From positions 1-6,084 of the forward strand of contig JAPLUP010000392.1 of assembly GCA_026397575.1 (NCBI GenBank): 6,084 nt of DNA, read 5' to 3'. Positions 1 through 5,389 of this stretch are shown here, piece by piece. The notes under the pieces were generated by a model, which was given only the letters and a program-made list of their open reading frames with translations, was not told the origin of the DNA and did not search any database. The translations under genes and the position numbers were made by a program. Positions within the stretch are counted from its first letter, which is position 1. Every line of letters starts with the position of its first letter. The DNA is from Candidatus Zixiibacteriota bacterium (GTDB lineage Bacteria; Zixibacteria; MSB-5A5; CAIYYT01).

Positions 1-94
1 TCAGGCGCCGTAAATAATGATCCTGCGGCACAAAATCATCCAGCGCCGGCAAAATCATCATCTCTGTCTGTTCGTGTCTCTTCTTTGTTTGCAT
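1..94 (-). CDS. IS1182/IS5-type transposase, N-terminal fragment (continues beyond window)
   Basis: The minus strand from the ATG at 94 reads 31 codons without a stop to the window edge, with one base of the next codon left over. The peptide starts MQTKKRHEQTEMM and continues ILPALDDFVPQDHYLRRL. The pattern 'L-D-x-x-V-P-x-D-H-x-L-R-x-L/I' is the hallmark N-terminus (DUF772-like domain) of IS1182/IS5-superfamily DDE transposases, which join and cut IS ends during transposition. The catalytic DDE residues would lie outside the window. No strong ribosome site precedes the ATG; an in-frame TTG at 106 is an alternative, and a TGA at 115 closes the frame further upstream. The IS tip about 40-50 bases upstream supports this being the true gene start. 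Confidence in the family is good; the exact subfamily is not resolved. Confidence 0.72.
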   Translation of the reverse strand, partial: MQTKKRHEQTEMMILPALDDFVPQDHYLRRL

Positions 95-129
95 AAACCC
101 ATACAAAATAACTCAACCCATCTGCCAAA

Positions 130-147
130 GGACTTTTTCAACAGTCC
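130..147. repeat. IS terminal inverted-repeat tip with internal hairpin
   Basis: GGACT (130-134) pairs with AGTCC (143-147) across an 8-base loop, so the putative IS end is itself a small palindrome. It lies just upstream of the transposase start. The partner terminal repeat is outside the window, so its role as a transposase recognition end is inferred from position and resemblance only. Confidence 0.5.
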
Positions 148-149
148 CC

Positions 150-478
150 TTGCTGTGGGTCTGCTCACATTGGTACTCCACCCGCAAGGGTGGGTCAGGC
201 CGCGAATCGAATATCAAAACACGATCGGAAACCCAGGATCAAACAGGCCAACCATCCGCCCGCGGGAGCCACCGGCCTAGGCCCGCTTGTTCTTTGACAT
301 TGTGAATATTGAGCGTAAGCATGCAGCGCTACTACCTTCGCGCTGCTCGCCTCACGCGCATATCCATTATGCAAGCGCGTCAGGTCATGCCCCCGCGGCT
401 TGACCTATCGAACCTGTACAGCGTGCGCAATGGTTTGCCGATCTAGGTAATGAATGTCAGGCCACTGAAAGGGGAATC
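150..478. other. Gene-free stretch of about 330 bases with several short hairpins
   Basis: I see no convincing gene here. The visible structure is as follows. CCACCC (178-183) and GGGTGG (188-193) close a GCAA tetraloop. GGCCTAGGCC (274-283) is a perfect palindrome. TTGACA (294-299) matches a -35 box, but no good -10 lies 16-18 bases downstream. Three hairpins follow in a row: AGCGC/GCGCT (325-329/340-344); ACGC-GCATA/TATGC with GCGT after a 4-base bulge (354-380); and AGGTCA/TGACCT (382-387/401-406). They could form a structured transcript or leader, or be chance. No covariation data are available. The ribosome site of the next gene sits at the right end. Confidence 0.4.
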
Positions 479-859
479 ATGTTCTTTCCGTTCACTGTTA
501 TTGCAGGTTTCATCACCATCGCGATCGTGCTCCACGGCATTGCCCGAAAAAGTCCAAGACTACTCCTATGGGTGAATGTGCTTCTCTGGCTGATGGCGAC
601 AGCATCCTTGATTCCGATCATTTCGGCATGGCGCGACAGAGCATATTCAGAAAACTGGGCTCTCATCGGCGTGATGGCTGTCTCCGCTCCGTCGATGCTC
701 ATAATCGTCATCTTGAGCGCGGTGCTGCTGTTCACCGCCAGACGAAAGAGAATTTCCCTCACGAAGCCCATGATTATCAGTCTGCTCTGTTTGGCCGCGT
801 TTCTTGCGCTTCAGTTGGCGCTGGTCGTCATGACTGCCCGATCGCCGCACCACCTTTGA
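479..859 (+). CDS. Small four-helix integral membrane protein of unknown function
   Basis: The 126-residue product is almost entirely hydrophobic, with about four predicted membrane helices: roughly residues 3-21, 27-49, 61-87 and 95-117. Short charged connectors (RKSPR, WRDRAYSEN, RRKRISLTK) separate them, and the last lies between helices 3 and 4. There is no signal peptide apart from the first helix and no recognisable catalytic motif, so I do not recognise the family. The ATG at 479 follows a good ribosome site (AAAGGGG, 468-474) with 4 bases between. The methyltransferase gene follows on the same strand after 120 bases. That gap holds no convincing terminator or promoter, so co-transcription is possible but unproven. 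An alternative frame across 568-879 lacks any such hydrophobic pattern and is a shadow. Confidence 0.72.
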   Translation: MFFPFTVIAGFITIAIVLHGIARKSPRLLLWVNVLLWLMATASLIPIISAWRDRAYSENWALIGVMAVSAPSMLIIVILSAVLLFTARRKRISLTKPMIISLLCLAAFLALQLALVVMTARSPHHL

Positions 860-979
860 CCCTGTTGACCGCTCTTTGATCCGTGCGCCGTGCCAGGTAC
901 AGGCGCAACCTGAAAATCAATTTGCCTTCTTACCCGAATGTGGTGATCTTTCTGGGCACGACGATCGAAGGAGTTGATT

Positions 980-1708
980 ATGGAGTTCTCCAATGCTTAT
1001 GAAGATGCCAAGCGAGCGGAGGCATATGCTAAGCTTGAGTTTCCGGGCACCTACTATCTGGCCTTTCGAGACTTGCCAGAGATTATCTCGCAGCATGTCA
1101 GCGGGAAGAAAGCGATGGATTTCGGCTGTGGCGCCGGACGCTCAACCAGATTTTTGACAGAGCTCGGATTTGACTCCGTTGGCGTCGACATATCCGCTGA
1201 GATGTTCCAGAAAGCGCGAGAATTCGATCCTAACGGCGACTATCGGCTTCTTGACGAAAGTGGCTTCGATCAGTTTCAAAATCAGGTTTTCGATTTGATC
1301 CTCTCCGCCTTCACATTCGACAACGTCCCGACACGAGAGAAGAAAGTCGGCATCATGAAGGAGATACGACGCATACTTAAACCGGAGGGCCGGTTTGTAA
1401 ATCTGGTCTCCTCGCCTGAGATATACTATCACGAATGGGCGTCATTTTCGACCAAAGGCTTTCCGGAGAATCGAAATGCCAAGTGCGGTGACATCGTCAA
1501 GATCATCAATACAGCTACCGAAGACAGACGACCCGTTGACGACATTCTCTGGCCGGACGTGGACTATAGGTCAGTCTATCAGGAGGTCGATCTGGCGCCG
1601 ATCGACATGTACGAGCCACTCGCAAGAGGGGATGAGCCGTATCAATGGGTCAATGAAACGCGAATAGCGCCTTGGGTGATTTACGTGCTCAAGAGAGCAG
1701 CTCTGTAG
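980..1708 (+). CDS. Class I SAM-dependent methyltransferase (Methyltransf_11/25 type)
   Basis: The 242-residue cytosolic enzyme probably transfers a methyl group from S-adenosylmethionine to an unknown acceptor. The Rossmann-fold SAM motifs are clear: motif I AMDFGCGAG (residues 45-53), the acidic residue ending strand 2 in VGVDIS (67-72), the motif IV region FDLILSAFTFDNVP (104-117), and the post-core EIRRILKPEGRFV (128-140) typical of the Methyltransf_11/25 group. The C-terminal third (about 145-242, with aromatic clusters such as YYHEW) probably forms the acceptor site; nothing in it names the substrate. The ATG at 980 is chosen because AAGGAG (968-973) lies 6 bases upstream. The TTG at 974 would directly abut the ribosome site and is less likely. 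The length is normal for the family. The preceding membrane-protein gene may be co-transcribed. Confidence 0.88.
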   Translation: MEFSNAYEDAKRAEAYAKLEFPGTYYLAFRDLPEIISQHVSGKKAMDFGCGAGRSTRFLTELGFDSVGVDISAEMFQKAREFDPNGDYRLLDESGFDQFQNQVFDLILSAFTFDNVPTREKKVGIMKEIRRILKPEGRFVNLVSSPEIYYHEWASFSTKGFPENRNAKCGDIVKIINTATEDRRPVDDILWPDVDYRSVYQEVDLAPIDMYEPLARGDEPYQWVNETRIAPWVIYVLKRAAL

Positions 1709-1758
1709 GAACTGCGTCTGACCCCAGTTGAAATGAATGGCTCTAAGCGAAAGTGAAA

Positions 1759-1782
1759 ATGGGCACGCGCGTGCGTGCCCAT
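1759..1782. terminator. Bidirectional hairpin terminator between convergent genes
   Basis: ATGGGCACGC (1759-1768) pairs perfectly with GCGTGCCCAT (1773-1782) around the loop GCGT. This 10-bp GC-rich stem lies between the methyltransferase stop and the convergent repeat-protein stop. On the minus strand the stem runs into ATTTTC, giving a short U-tract, so it best serves the 1809-2381 gene. On the plus strand the following ATCAATAAATT is A/T-rich without a proper U-run, so termination there would be weaker. Confidence 0.78.
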
Positions 1783-1808
1783 CAATAAATTCTCGATCGA
1801 ATTGGCCG

Positions 1809-2381
1809 TTATTCTTCTCCGAGCAGCGAACCACCGTACTTCAGAAATAGATCTCTGGAGGCCTTGTCTAACGCCACACCGGCGATCTTGCCCTGGAACT
1901 GCGCCAACGCCTTGGCCTGCTTGTCCGTCAGAGCCTTGATGGCGTAGGCGCGCGGCATGAACTTGCCCTTATATGTACTGAAACTCTTGGCCTGCTCGTC
2001 AGTAAGCGACTTGAGTCCATCAAGCGACAGGTTGACTTCGTTCTTGGCAAGCAGCTTGGCCTGATCGTCCGTGATATAGGTCAAACCGTTCAGAAACAGT
2101 GCTTGCCACTCTTCAACAACCGCCCCAAGCCGAAGCACGAGAACTTTCGAATTCATGATCGCTTTGACCTGATCATCAGTCATCGCCTGAATCGCCATCC
2201 AATCTTGGGGATTCGTGCTATGTATGACCTTTTGGAACTCCTCCGGCGACAGTGGCTGGGGCTGGGCTGGCGCCATAACCTTGGTGCTATCCTGCGCTTG
2301 AAGAGCCACTAATCCCAACACCAGTAGCGCCAAAGTTATGATGAGAAAAGCAGCCAGTTGTTTGCTCATAATCTTACGCAT
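1809..2381 (-). CDS. Exported protein with degenerate 'xTDDQAK' repeats
   Basis: The 190-residue protein has an N-terminal signal sequence: basic MRKIMSKQ, a hydrophobic core at about 9-27, and probable cleavage near LQAQ-D. It should act in the envelope or outside the cell. After a Pro/Gln-rich linker (about 36-45) comes a run of degenerate units beginning MTDDQVK (67), ITDDQAK (103), LTDEQAK (126) and LTDKQAK (151). The last three are spaced 23 and 25 residues apart, with LSLDGLKS between two of them. Such 'LTDEQAxALAxxxGxLxLxGL' leucine-rich-like repeats occur in secreted proteins of Planctomycetes and relatives, generally without assigned function. The ATG at 2381 is supported by GGAGG (2389-2393) 7 bases upstream. 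The gene has its own terminator at 1759-1782. I cannot name a specific role. Confidence 0.78.
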   Translation of the reverse strand: MRKIMSKQLAAFLIITLALLVLGLVALQAQDSTKVMAPAQPQPLSPEEFQKVIHSTNPQDWMAIQAMTDDQVKAIMNSKVLVLRLGAVVEEWQALFLNGLTYITDDQAKLLAKNEVNLSLDGLKSLTDEQAKSFSTYKGKFMPRAYAIKALTDKQAKALAQFQGKIAGVALDKASRDLFLKYGGSLLGEE

Positions 2382-2420
2382 TTGCTATCCTCCAACAGTT
2401 ATACACCGAATTTGGTAGAC

Positions 2421-2433
2421 ACAATGCCATTGT
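2421..2433. promoter_or_regulatory. Perfect 13-base palindrome upstream of the repeat-protein gene (possible operator)
   Basis: ACAATG and CATTGT flank a single C. The site lies 40-52 bases upstream of the start codon of the minus-strand gene ending at 2381. It overlaps TTGACA on the minus strand (2436 to 2431), a perfect -35 box. However, no good -10 lies 16-18 bases away; the nearest TATAAC is 27 bases off. It may be an operator or a promoter fragment, or chance. Confidence 0.25.
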
Positions 2434-2507
2434 CAAGGATAATATGAGAGTTGAGTCAGCCGGCACGGCGAGACATTCGGACATGCGGCATCGACCCTTA
2501 CAAACAG

Positions 2508-2537
2508 AAAGCCGCAGAGCGGACACCCTGCGGCTTT
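2508..2537 (-). terminator. Rho-independent terminator of the PEP-CTERM gene
   Basis: AAAGCCGCAG (2508-2517) pairs perfectly with CTGCGGCTTT (2528-2537) across a 10-base loop. It lies 26 bases beyond the stop codon of the PEP-CTERM gene. Read on the minus strand, the stem ends in the U-rich run TTTCTGTTTG, as expected of an intrinsic terminator. It separates the two minus-strand exported-protein genes into independent transcripts. Confidence 0.82.
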
Positions 2538-2563
2538 TCTCGGAGAATATGTAATTCTCGGTA

Positions 2564-3157
2564 CTATTTCTTTCTGCGCAAATACAGTGCAATGCCGCTG
2601 AGACCAAGCCCCAGCATGCTAAGCATGCCCGGTTCCGGAACCGTGGGGGTGGAACCTGTGGTGATACAGACCTGAATCGAGTCATTGTAGTAGTGACAGT
2701 CGGGATCAAAACCAAACCCAAATAAGCCATTGGAAGCGTATGTCTGCAAAGAAGGTAGCAGACCCAGCGAACCCAAATCGTAGGTAAGGTTTGCCTTGTG
2801 TGACGGATCGCCGTACGGATCACTCCAGGTGCTAATCCATTTGCCCACGCCGAAGAAATGGTCGGGGCTACCATCAGCATCATTTCCAGTGGTCAGTCCA
2901 AGGGGGGGATTGTCAAGTAGATGGATGTACAAGGAGTCAACTTCATGCTGCCAGTCATAGATATTGAAAATCTTGAGAGTGGCGCCGGTGATAGTCTCAC
3001 TGGTATGAGTCCAGTTGATTCCCCATTTATAGTACTTCGTGTGGTCAAGGTCACCGAGGTCCTTGTCGGGTGGGGTGAAAGTGTAGACAGCGGCGTTGGC
3101 GGCAACCGCGCCCATAGTGATCATCAGCACGATCACGAGGAGAACGATTTTCTTCAT
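2564..3157 (-). CDS. PEP-CTERM sorting-domain protein (exosortase substrate)
   Basis: The 197-residue protein is built like an exosortase substrate. It has an N-terminal signal peptide (MKKIVLLVIVLMITMGAVAANA, cleavage probably after residue 22). A polar, aromatic and Asp/Gly-rich beta-type body follows (about 24-168), with one cysteine pair at 154 and 164. The C-terminal tripartite anchor comprises VPEP (173-176), a short hydrophobic helix (about 178-192) and basic RRKK at the end. In known systems exosortase (EpsH family) cleaves at the PEP motif during surface transfer, often linked to exopolysaccharide and floc formation. The body is not recognised. The ATG at 3157 is preferred; AAGGA lies about 10 bases upstream. 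A TTG at 3163 in the same frame would be closer to that site and add two residues. No exosortase gene lies in the window. Confidence 0.9.
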   Translation of the reverse strand: MKKIVLLVIVLMITMGAVAANAAVYTFTPPDKDLGDLDHTKYYKWGINWTHTSETITGATLKIFNIYDWQHEVDSLYIHLLDNPPLGLTTGNDADGSPDHFFGVGKWISTWSDPYGDPSHKANLTYDLGSLGLLPSLQTYASNGLFGFGFDPDCHYYNDSIQVCITTGSTPTVPEPGMLSMLGLGLSGIALYLRRKK

Positions 3158-3224
3158 TTTCAATTTGTCCTTTCTGTCGGCTCATGGCCGGCGTTGAATG
3201 CTAATCTCTTCTGCGTAAGATTCA

Positions 3225-3240
3225 AGCAAGTGGTGTGCCA
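3225..3240 (-). promoter_or_regulatory. Sigma-54 (-24/-12) promoter for the PEP-CTERM gene
   Basis: The minus strand reads TGGCACACCACTTGCT from 3240 to 3225. It matches the RpoN consensus TGGCACG-N4-TTGCW at every defined base except A for G at the seventh, with the obligatory 10 bases between the GG and GC dinucleotides. Transcription would start near 3214, giving a leader of about 57 bases before the ATG at 3157. PEP-CTERM/exosortase loci are known to be controlled by RpoN with the PrsK/PrsR two-component system, so gene and promoter type agree. Neither rpoN nor prsR is in this window. Confidence 0.68.
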
Positions 3241-3312
3241 AATCGAAACACATGTCGGTGATTTTGAACCAATCGTAAGTCATTGTTTCTTAGCGTTATG
3301 CGATCAACGGCG

Positions 3313-3346
3313 AAAGTGAGACATTAAAACAATCTTCCATCACTTT
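3313..3346. promoter_or_regulatory. Candidate enhancer: AAAGTGA-N20-TCACTTT inverted repeat
   Basis: AAAGTGA (3313-3319) and TCACTTT (3340-3346) form a perfect 7-bp inverted repeat with a 20-base, AT-rich spacer. The centre is about 115 bases upstream of the predicted sigma-54 start near 3214. Bacterial enhancer-binding proteins usually bind dyad sites 80-150 bases upstream. A second dispersed inverted pair lies nearby: CGAAACAC (3244-3251) and GTGTTTCG (3371-3378). Function is inferred from geometry only, and the site also lies upstream of the divergent permease. Confidence 0.32.
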
Positions 3347-3378
3347 GCCACTATGGTAGATAGTTGTCAAGTGTTTCG

Positions 3379-3653
3379 ACATATGGGATTGTGCCGATAG
3401 GGGAGACGCATGCCTAATACGTGCGATTTGAATAGGTTACGAATCGCGAGTCTTTGTACGCGATTTCGACGGCGAAACCCACGATTTGACACTCCTGCGT
3501 CGGTATGTTGCACACTGAGGCACCAGATCCTACGGCATGCGAATCGGTCACTAAGATTTCCGAATCAACAGCCAGCATCTGGCAAGCTCGAATTATTCGT
3601 GTTGTGGCCGCCTCAAATTGCCTATTATGGTCGTCAATCTGAGGGAAGTACCA
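3379..3653 (+). promoter_or_regulatory. Upstream region of the purine permease (leader, weak promoter candidate)
   Basis: This stretch carries no convincing gene. A hairpin forms between AATCGCG (3442-3448) and CGCGATT (3459-3465), extendable by a G-T pair. Three CGATTT-containing words (3423-3430, 3460-3467 and 3482-3488) recur around it. TATTAT (3623-3628) is a plausible -10 box 13 bases before the GAGG ribosome site at 3641-3644, but its -35 is poor (TTGTGG at 3602, spacing 15). I looked for the conserved core of a purine riboswitch, which controls many permeases of this family, and did not see it. Confidence 0.3.
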
Positions 3654-4952
3654 ATGAAGCACTATTTCCAATTCGAGAAATTCGGCACTGGTTACAAGCA
3701 GGAGACGATAGCCGGCATTACAACCTTCCTGACGATGGCGTACATCATCATCGTCAATCCGGCCATTCTTGGAGCAGCCGGCATACCGCGAGACGCCTCG
3801 ATGACGGCAACGATTCTGGCGGCCGCAATCGGCACAGTCGTTATGGGTCTGTATGCCAACCGGCCCTTTGCCATCGCTCCGTACATGGGTGAGAACGCAT
3901 TTGTCGCAGTCACGGTCGTTCAAGTAATGGGTATTCCCTGGCAGACGGCGCTGGCCGCAGTATTTATGGCAGGGGCATTGTTCATCGTGCTCACCGTTAC
4001 CAAACTTCGCACGCGCGTCGCTGAATCAATCCCGATTTCTCTAAAGCACAGCTTCGCCGTGGGAATCGGCATCCTGCTGGCGTTCATCGGTCTTAAGGAC
4101 ACTGCCATCATTCGGTTGGGAATTCCGGATGCTCCACTCATGCTCGGTCACATTGCGGAGCCCAGGGTACTGCTGTCCATCTTCGGAATTATCGCCATTG
4201 CGACTCTTCTGGCGCTGAGGATTAGGGGAGCCATTCTCATCGGGATTGTGGCGACCGGGCTCTTGTCCGTCATCTTCGGTGTCACGGCGCCGCCATCGCG
4301 GCTTGTGAGTATGCCACCGAGTATTTCTCCGATTTTCATGAAACTCGATTTTGCGGGCGCCTTCTCGGCCGCCGGTATTTCGGTTGTGATCATGATTTTC
4401 GTTATGGCTCTCGTGGATACGATAGGCACTCTCCTCGGCCTGTCATCGCGAGCGAATCTTCTGGATGAGCACGGCAATCTGCCTGACATCGAGAAACCAA
4501 TGCTGGCTGACGCCATTGCCACGACGGCCGCACCGCTTCTGGGAACGACTACTACTGGGGCTTACATCGAATCGGCGACCGGAATTGAAGAAGGTGGACG
4601 CACTGGTTTCACAGCGCTGGTAGTTGCCGCACTCTTTCTGTTGGCGCTGTTCTTTGCGCCGGTCCTCACATCATTTGGCCCTGAGGCGTATGGACCCGCG
4701 TGCATCATCGTTGGGGCGTTCATGATCGCGTCGGTGAAAAAAGTGAACTTCGATGACTACACCGAACTTGTGCCTTCATTCTTGACGATCATGCTGATGA
4801 GTTTTACGTTGAATCCGGGCATCGGTATTACAGCAGGTTTCATCACCTGGCCCCTGCTGAAATTGTTCACTGGGAGATACAGGGAAGTCAAGTTCATGCA
4901 GTGGCTACTCTTTGTGATGTCGGCCGCATTCTACGTTGTCCATCCCTATTGA
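3654..4952 (+). CDS. NCS2-family purine permease (AzgA/PbuG-like, guanine/hypoxanthine/adenine uptake)
   Basis: The 432-residue inner-membrane transporter is full length for the AzgA-like branch of the NCS2 family, which imports purine bases (hypoxanthine, guanine, adenine) by proton symport. NCS2 members have 14 membrane segments in two inverted repeats. Signature stretches are visible: TTFLTMAYIIIVNPAIL (23-39); NRPFAIAPYMGENAFVAVTV (69-88, the half-helix 3 region); VDTIGTLLGLSSRANLLDEHG (254-274), whose D255 matches the conserved substrate-site acid; and LLGTTTTGAYIESATGIEEGGRTGF (295-319), whose E306 matches the conserved Glu of helix 10. The APYMGEN form differs from APGMGLN of the best-studied members, so exact specificity is uncertain. 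The ATG at 3654 follows GAGG (3641-3644) by 9 bases and gives MKHYFQFEKF, the usual N-terminus. A start at 3618 has no ribosome site. The gene appears monocistronic. Confidence 0.93.
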   Translation: MKHYFQFEKFGTGYKQETIAGITTFLTMAYIIIVNPAILGAAGIPRDASMTATILAAAIGTVVMGLYANRPFAIAPYMGENAFVAVTVVQVMGIPWQTALAAVFMAGALFIVLTVTKLRTRVAESIPISLKHSFAVGIGILLAFIGLKDTAIIRLGIPDAPLMLGHIAEPRVLLSIFGIIAIATLLALRIRGAILIGIVATGLLSVIFGVTAPPSRLVSMPPSISPIFMKLDFAGAFSAAGISVVIMIFVMALVDTIGTLLGLSSRANLLDEHGNLPDIEKPMLADAIATTAAPLLGTTTTGAYIESATGIEEGGRTGFTALVVAALFLLALFFAPVLTSFGPEAYGPACIIVGAFMIASVKKVNFDDYTELVPSFLTIMLMSFTLNPGIGITAGFITWPLLKLFTGRYREVKFMQWLLFVMSAAFYVVHPY

Positions 4953-4957
4953 TTAGA

Positions 4958-4973
4958 GCCGATTCGGGTCGGC
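4958..4973 (+). terminator. Weak hairpin downstream of the permease
   Basis: GCCGA (4958-4962) pairs with TCGGC (4969-4973). An inner T-G pair leaves a TCGG loop. The hairpin lies just after the permease stop codon, but it is followed by GGGTCGAAAAATG rather than a T-run. It is therefore at best a weak or factor-assisted terminator. Confidence 0.3.
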
Positions 4974-5018
4974 GGGTCGAAAAATGCAGACAGAGACATG
5001 CGAAATACAAGCCAAATC

Positions 5019-5046
5019 CTGGATCCCCGCCATCGTAAGGATGACA
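5019..5046 (+). repeat. Decayed copy of the 28-base palindromic repeat
   Basis: Compared with the copy at 5398-5425 in the same orientation, 22 of 28 bases match. It keeps the CTGGAT start and ATGACA end. Its central stem is largely broken, since the CGCGGGAA arm has become CGTAAGGA. It lies 27 bases from the perfect copy at 5074 in the opposite orientation, a head-to-head arrangement like the composite REP units (BIMEs) of enterobacteria. Confidence 0.7.
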
Positions 5047-5073
5047 ATCAGCTTGATCCGCCACAGTGACGCG

Positions 5074-5101
5074 TGTCATTCCCGCGAAGGCGGGAATCCA
5101 G
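5074..5101 (-). repeat. 28-base palindromic repeat, left flank of the GIY-YIG gene
   Basis: The copy runs TGTC, then ATTCCCGC-GAAG-GCGGGAAT (an 8-bp stem with a 4-base loop), then CCAG. It is the exact reverse complement of the copy at 5398-5425 over all 28 bases, and the identity stops at once on both sides. Its last base at 5101 directly abuts the GIY-YIG stop codon (5102-5104). Repeats of this form ('ATTCCCGC..GCGGGAATGACA') are scattered through many bacterial genomes. Confidence 0.88.
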
Positions 5102-5389
5102 TCAACCATACGATTCAGACAAATCCTTCCACGTCGGATTAAACTCCTCGATCAGCCGCAGCTTCCACTTGCGATTCCATCTCTTCAATTGCTTTTCTCT
5201 CACAATAGCCTGATAGGCGTCGCCGCAGGTCTCGTAGTACACGAGAGTGTGGACGTGGTACTTCTTGGTGAAGCCGTCGACAGTGCCATGCCTGTGCTCA
5301 TAGACTCGACGGTTCAGCTCGTTGGTGACACCGATATAAAGAGTACCGTTTCGCTCACTGGCCATGATGTATACGAAGTACTGGTTCAT
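5102..5389 (-). CDS. Small GIY-YIG domain nuclease (UPF0213/YhbQ-like)
   Basis: The 95-residue protein is a free-standing GIY-YIG domain, a metal-dependent DNA-nicking fold. Visible motifs are VYI (6-8, the 'GIY' position), YIG (18-20), the catalytic-type arginines at 27-28 in NELNRRVYEH, the FTKKYHVHTLVYYE strand-helix region (40-53), the catalytic glutamate E65 in REKQLK, and the closing NP.W.DL (84-90). All active-site residues appear intact, so it may be functional. There is no added DNA-binding domain, as is usual for this small class, whose cellular role is poorly defined. The ATG at 5389 overlaps the stop of the preceding 48-codon frame as TAATG, which suggests translational coupling. 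Only a poor ribosome site (AGG) is present, and it lies in the adjoining repeat. Confidence 0.88.
   Translation of the reverse strand: MNQYFVYIMASERNGTLYIGVTNELNRRVYEHRHGTVDGFTKKYHVHTLVYYETCGDAYQAIVREKQLKRWNRKWKLRLIEEFNPTWKDLSESYG

Larger units (their letters stand above)
1..149 (-). mobile_element. Terminal part of an insertion sequence (IS1182/IS5-like), running off the left edge
   Basis: This stretch combines the start of a transposase gene, read leftwards, with a terminal sequence about 50 bases upstream of its start codon. On the minus strand the tip reads GGGGACTGTTGAAAAAGTCC (149 to 130). A 'GACTGTTGAAAAAGTC' type end is, from general knowledge, common on IS1182-like and related IS5-superfamily elements. 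The other end of the element and most of the transposase lie outside the window. The outer boundary is placed at about 147-150, because no target duplication can be compared with only one end visible. Whether the element is intact cannot be judged. Confidence 0.6.

Noticed and set aside
17..280. Plus-strand open frame of 87 codons
   Set aside because: It overlaps the transposase start on the other strand, crosses the IS tip, has a low-complexity composition and shows no domain motif.
2401..2460. Sigma-54 promoter (TGGCATTGTGTC) for the repeat-protein gene
   Set aside because: The -12 GC dinucleotide is absent at the required distance of 10 bases from GG.
2374..2883. Minus-strand open frame overlapping the PEP-CTERM gene
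   Set aside because: It covers the PEP-CTERM coding region in another frame and runs through that gene's terminator into the next gene; no coherent protein features.
3410..3490. tRNA-like segment (GGTTACGAATC resembling a T-arm)
   Set aside because: No acceptor stem, D-arm or anticodon arm can be formed around it with the right spacing.
3379..3653. Purine riboswitch in front of the permease
   Set aside because: Expected from the gene family, but the conserved loop and junction words of the purine aptamer are not visible and the hairpin seen does not fit the three-way fold.
3410..3892. Plus-strand open frame of 160 codons starting after GGGGAG
   Set aside because: Its second half overlaps the well-supported permease in another frame. 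The peptide is rich in Arg/His/Ser with no domain, as expected of an out-of-frame shadow.
3414..3923. Minus-strand open frame of 169 codons
   Set aside because: It is antisense to the permease N-terminus and leader, and no recognisable domain or ribosome site supports it.
4894..5109. Minus-strand frame containing WIPAFAGMTR
   Set aside because: WIPAFAGMT is the translation of the interspersed palindromic repeat, a frequent source of false gene calls. The rest overlaps the permease end.
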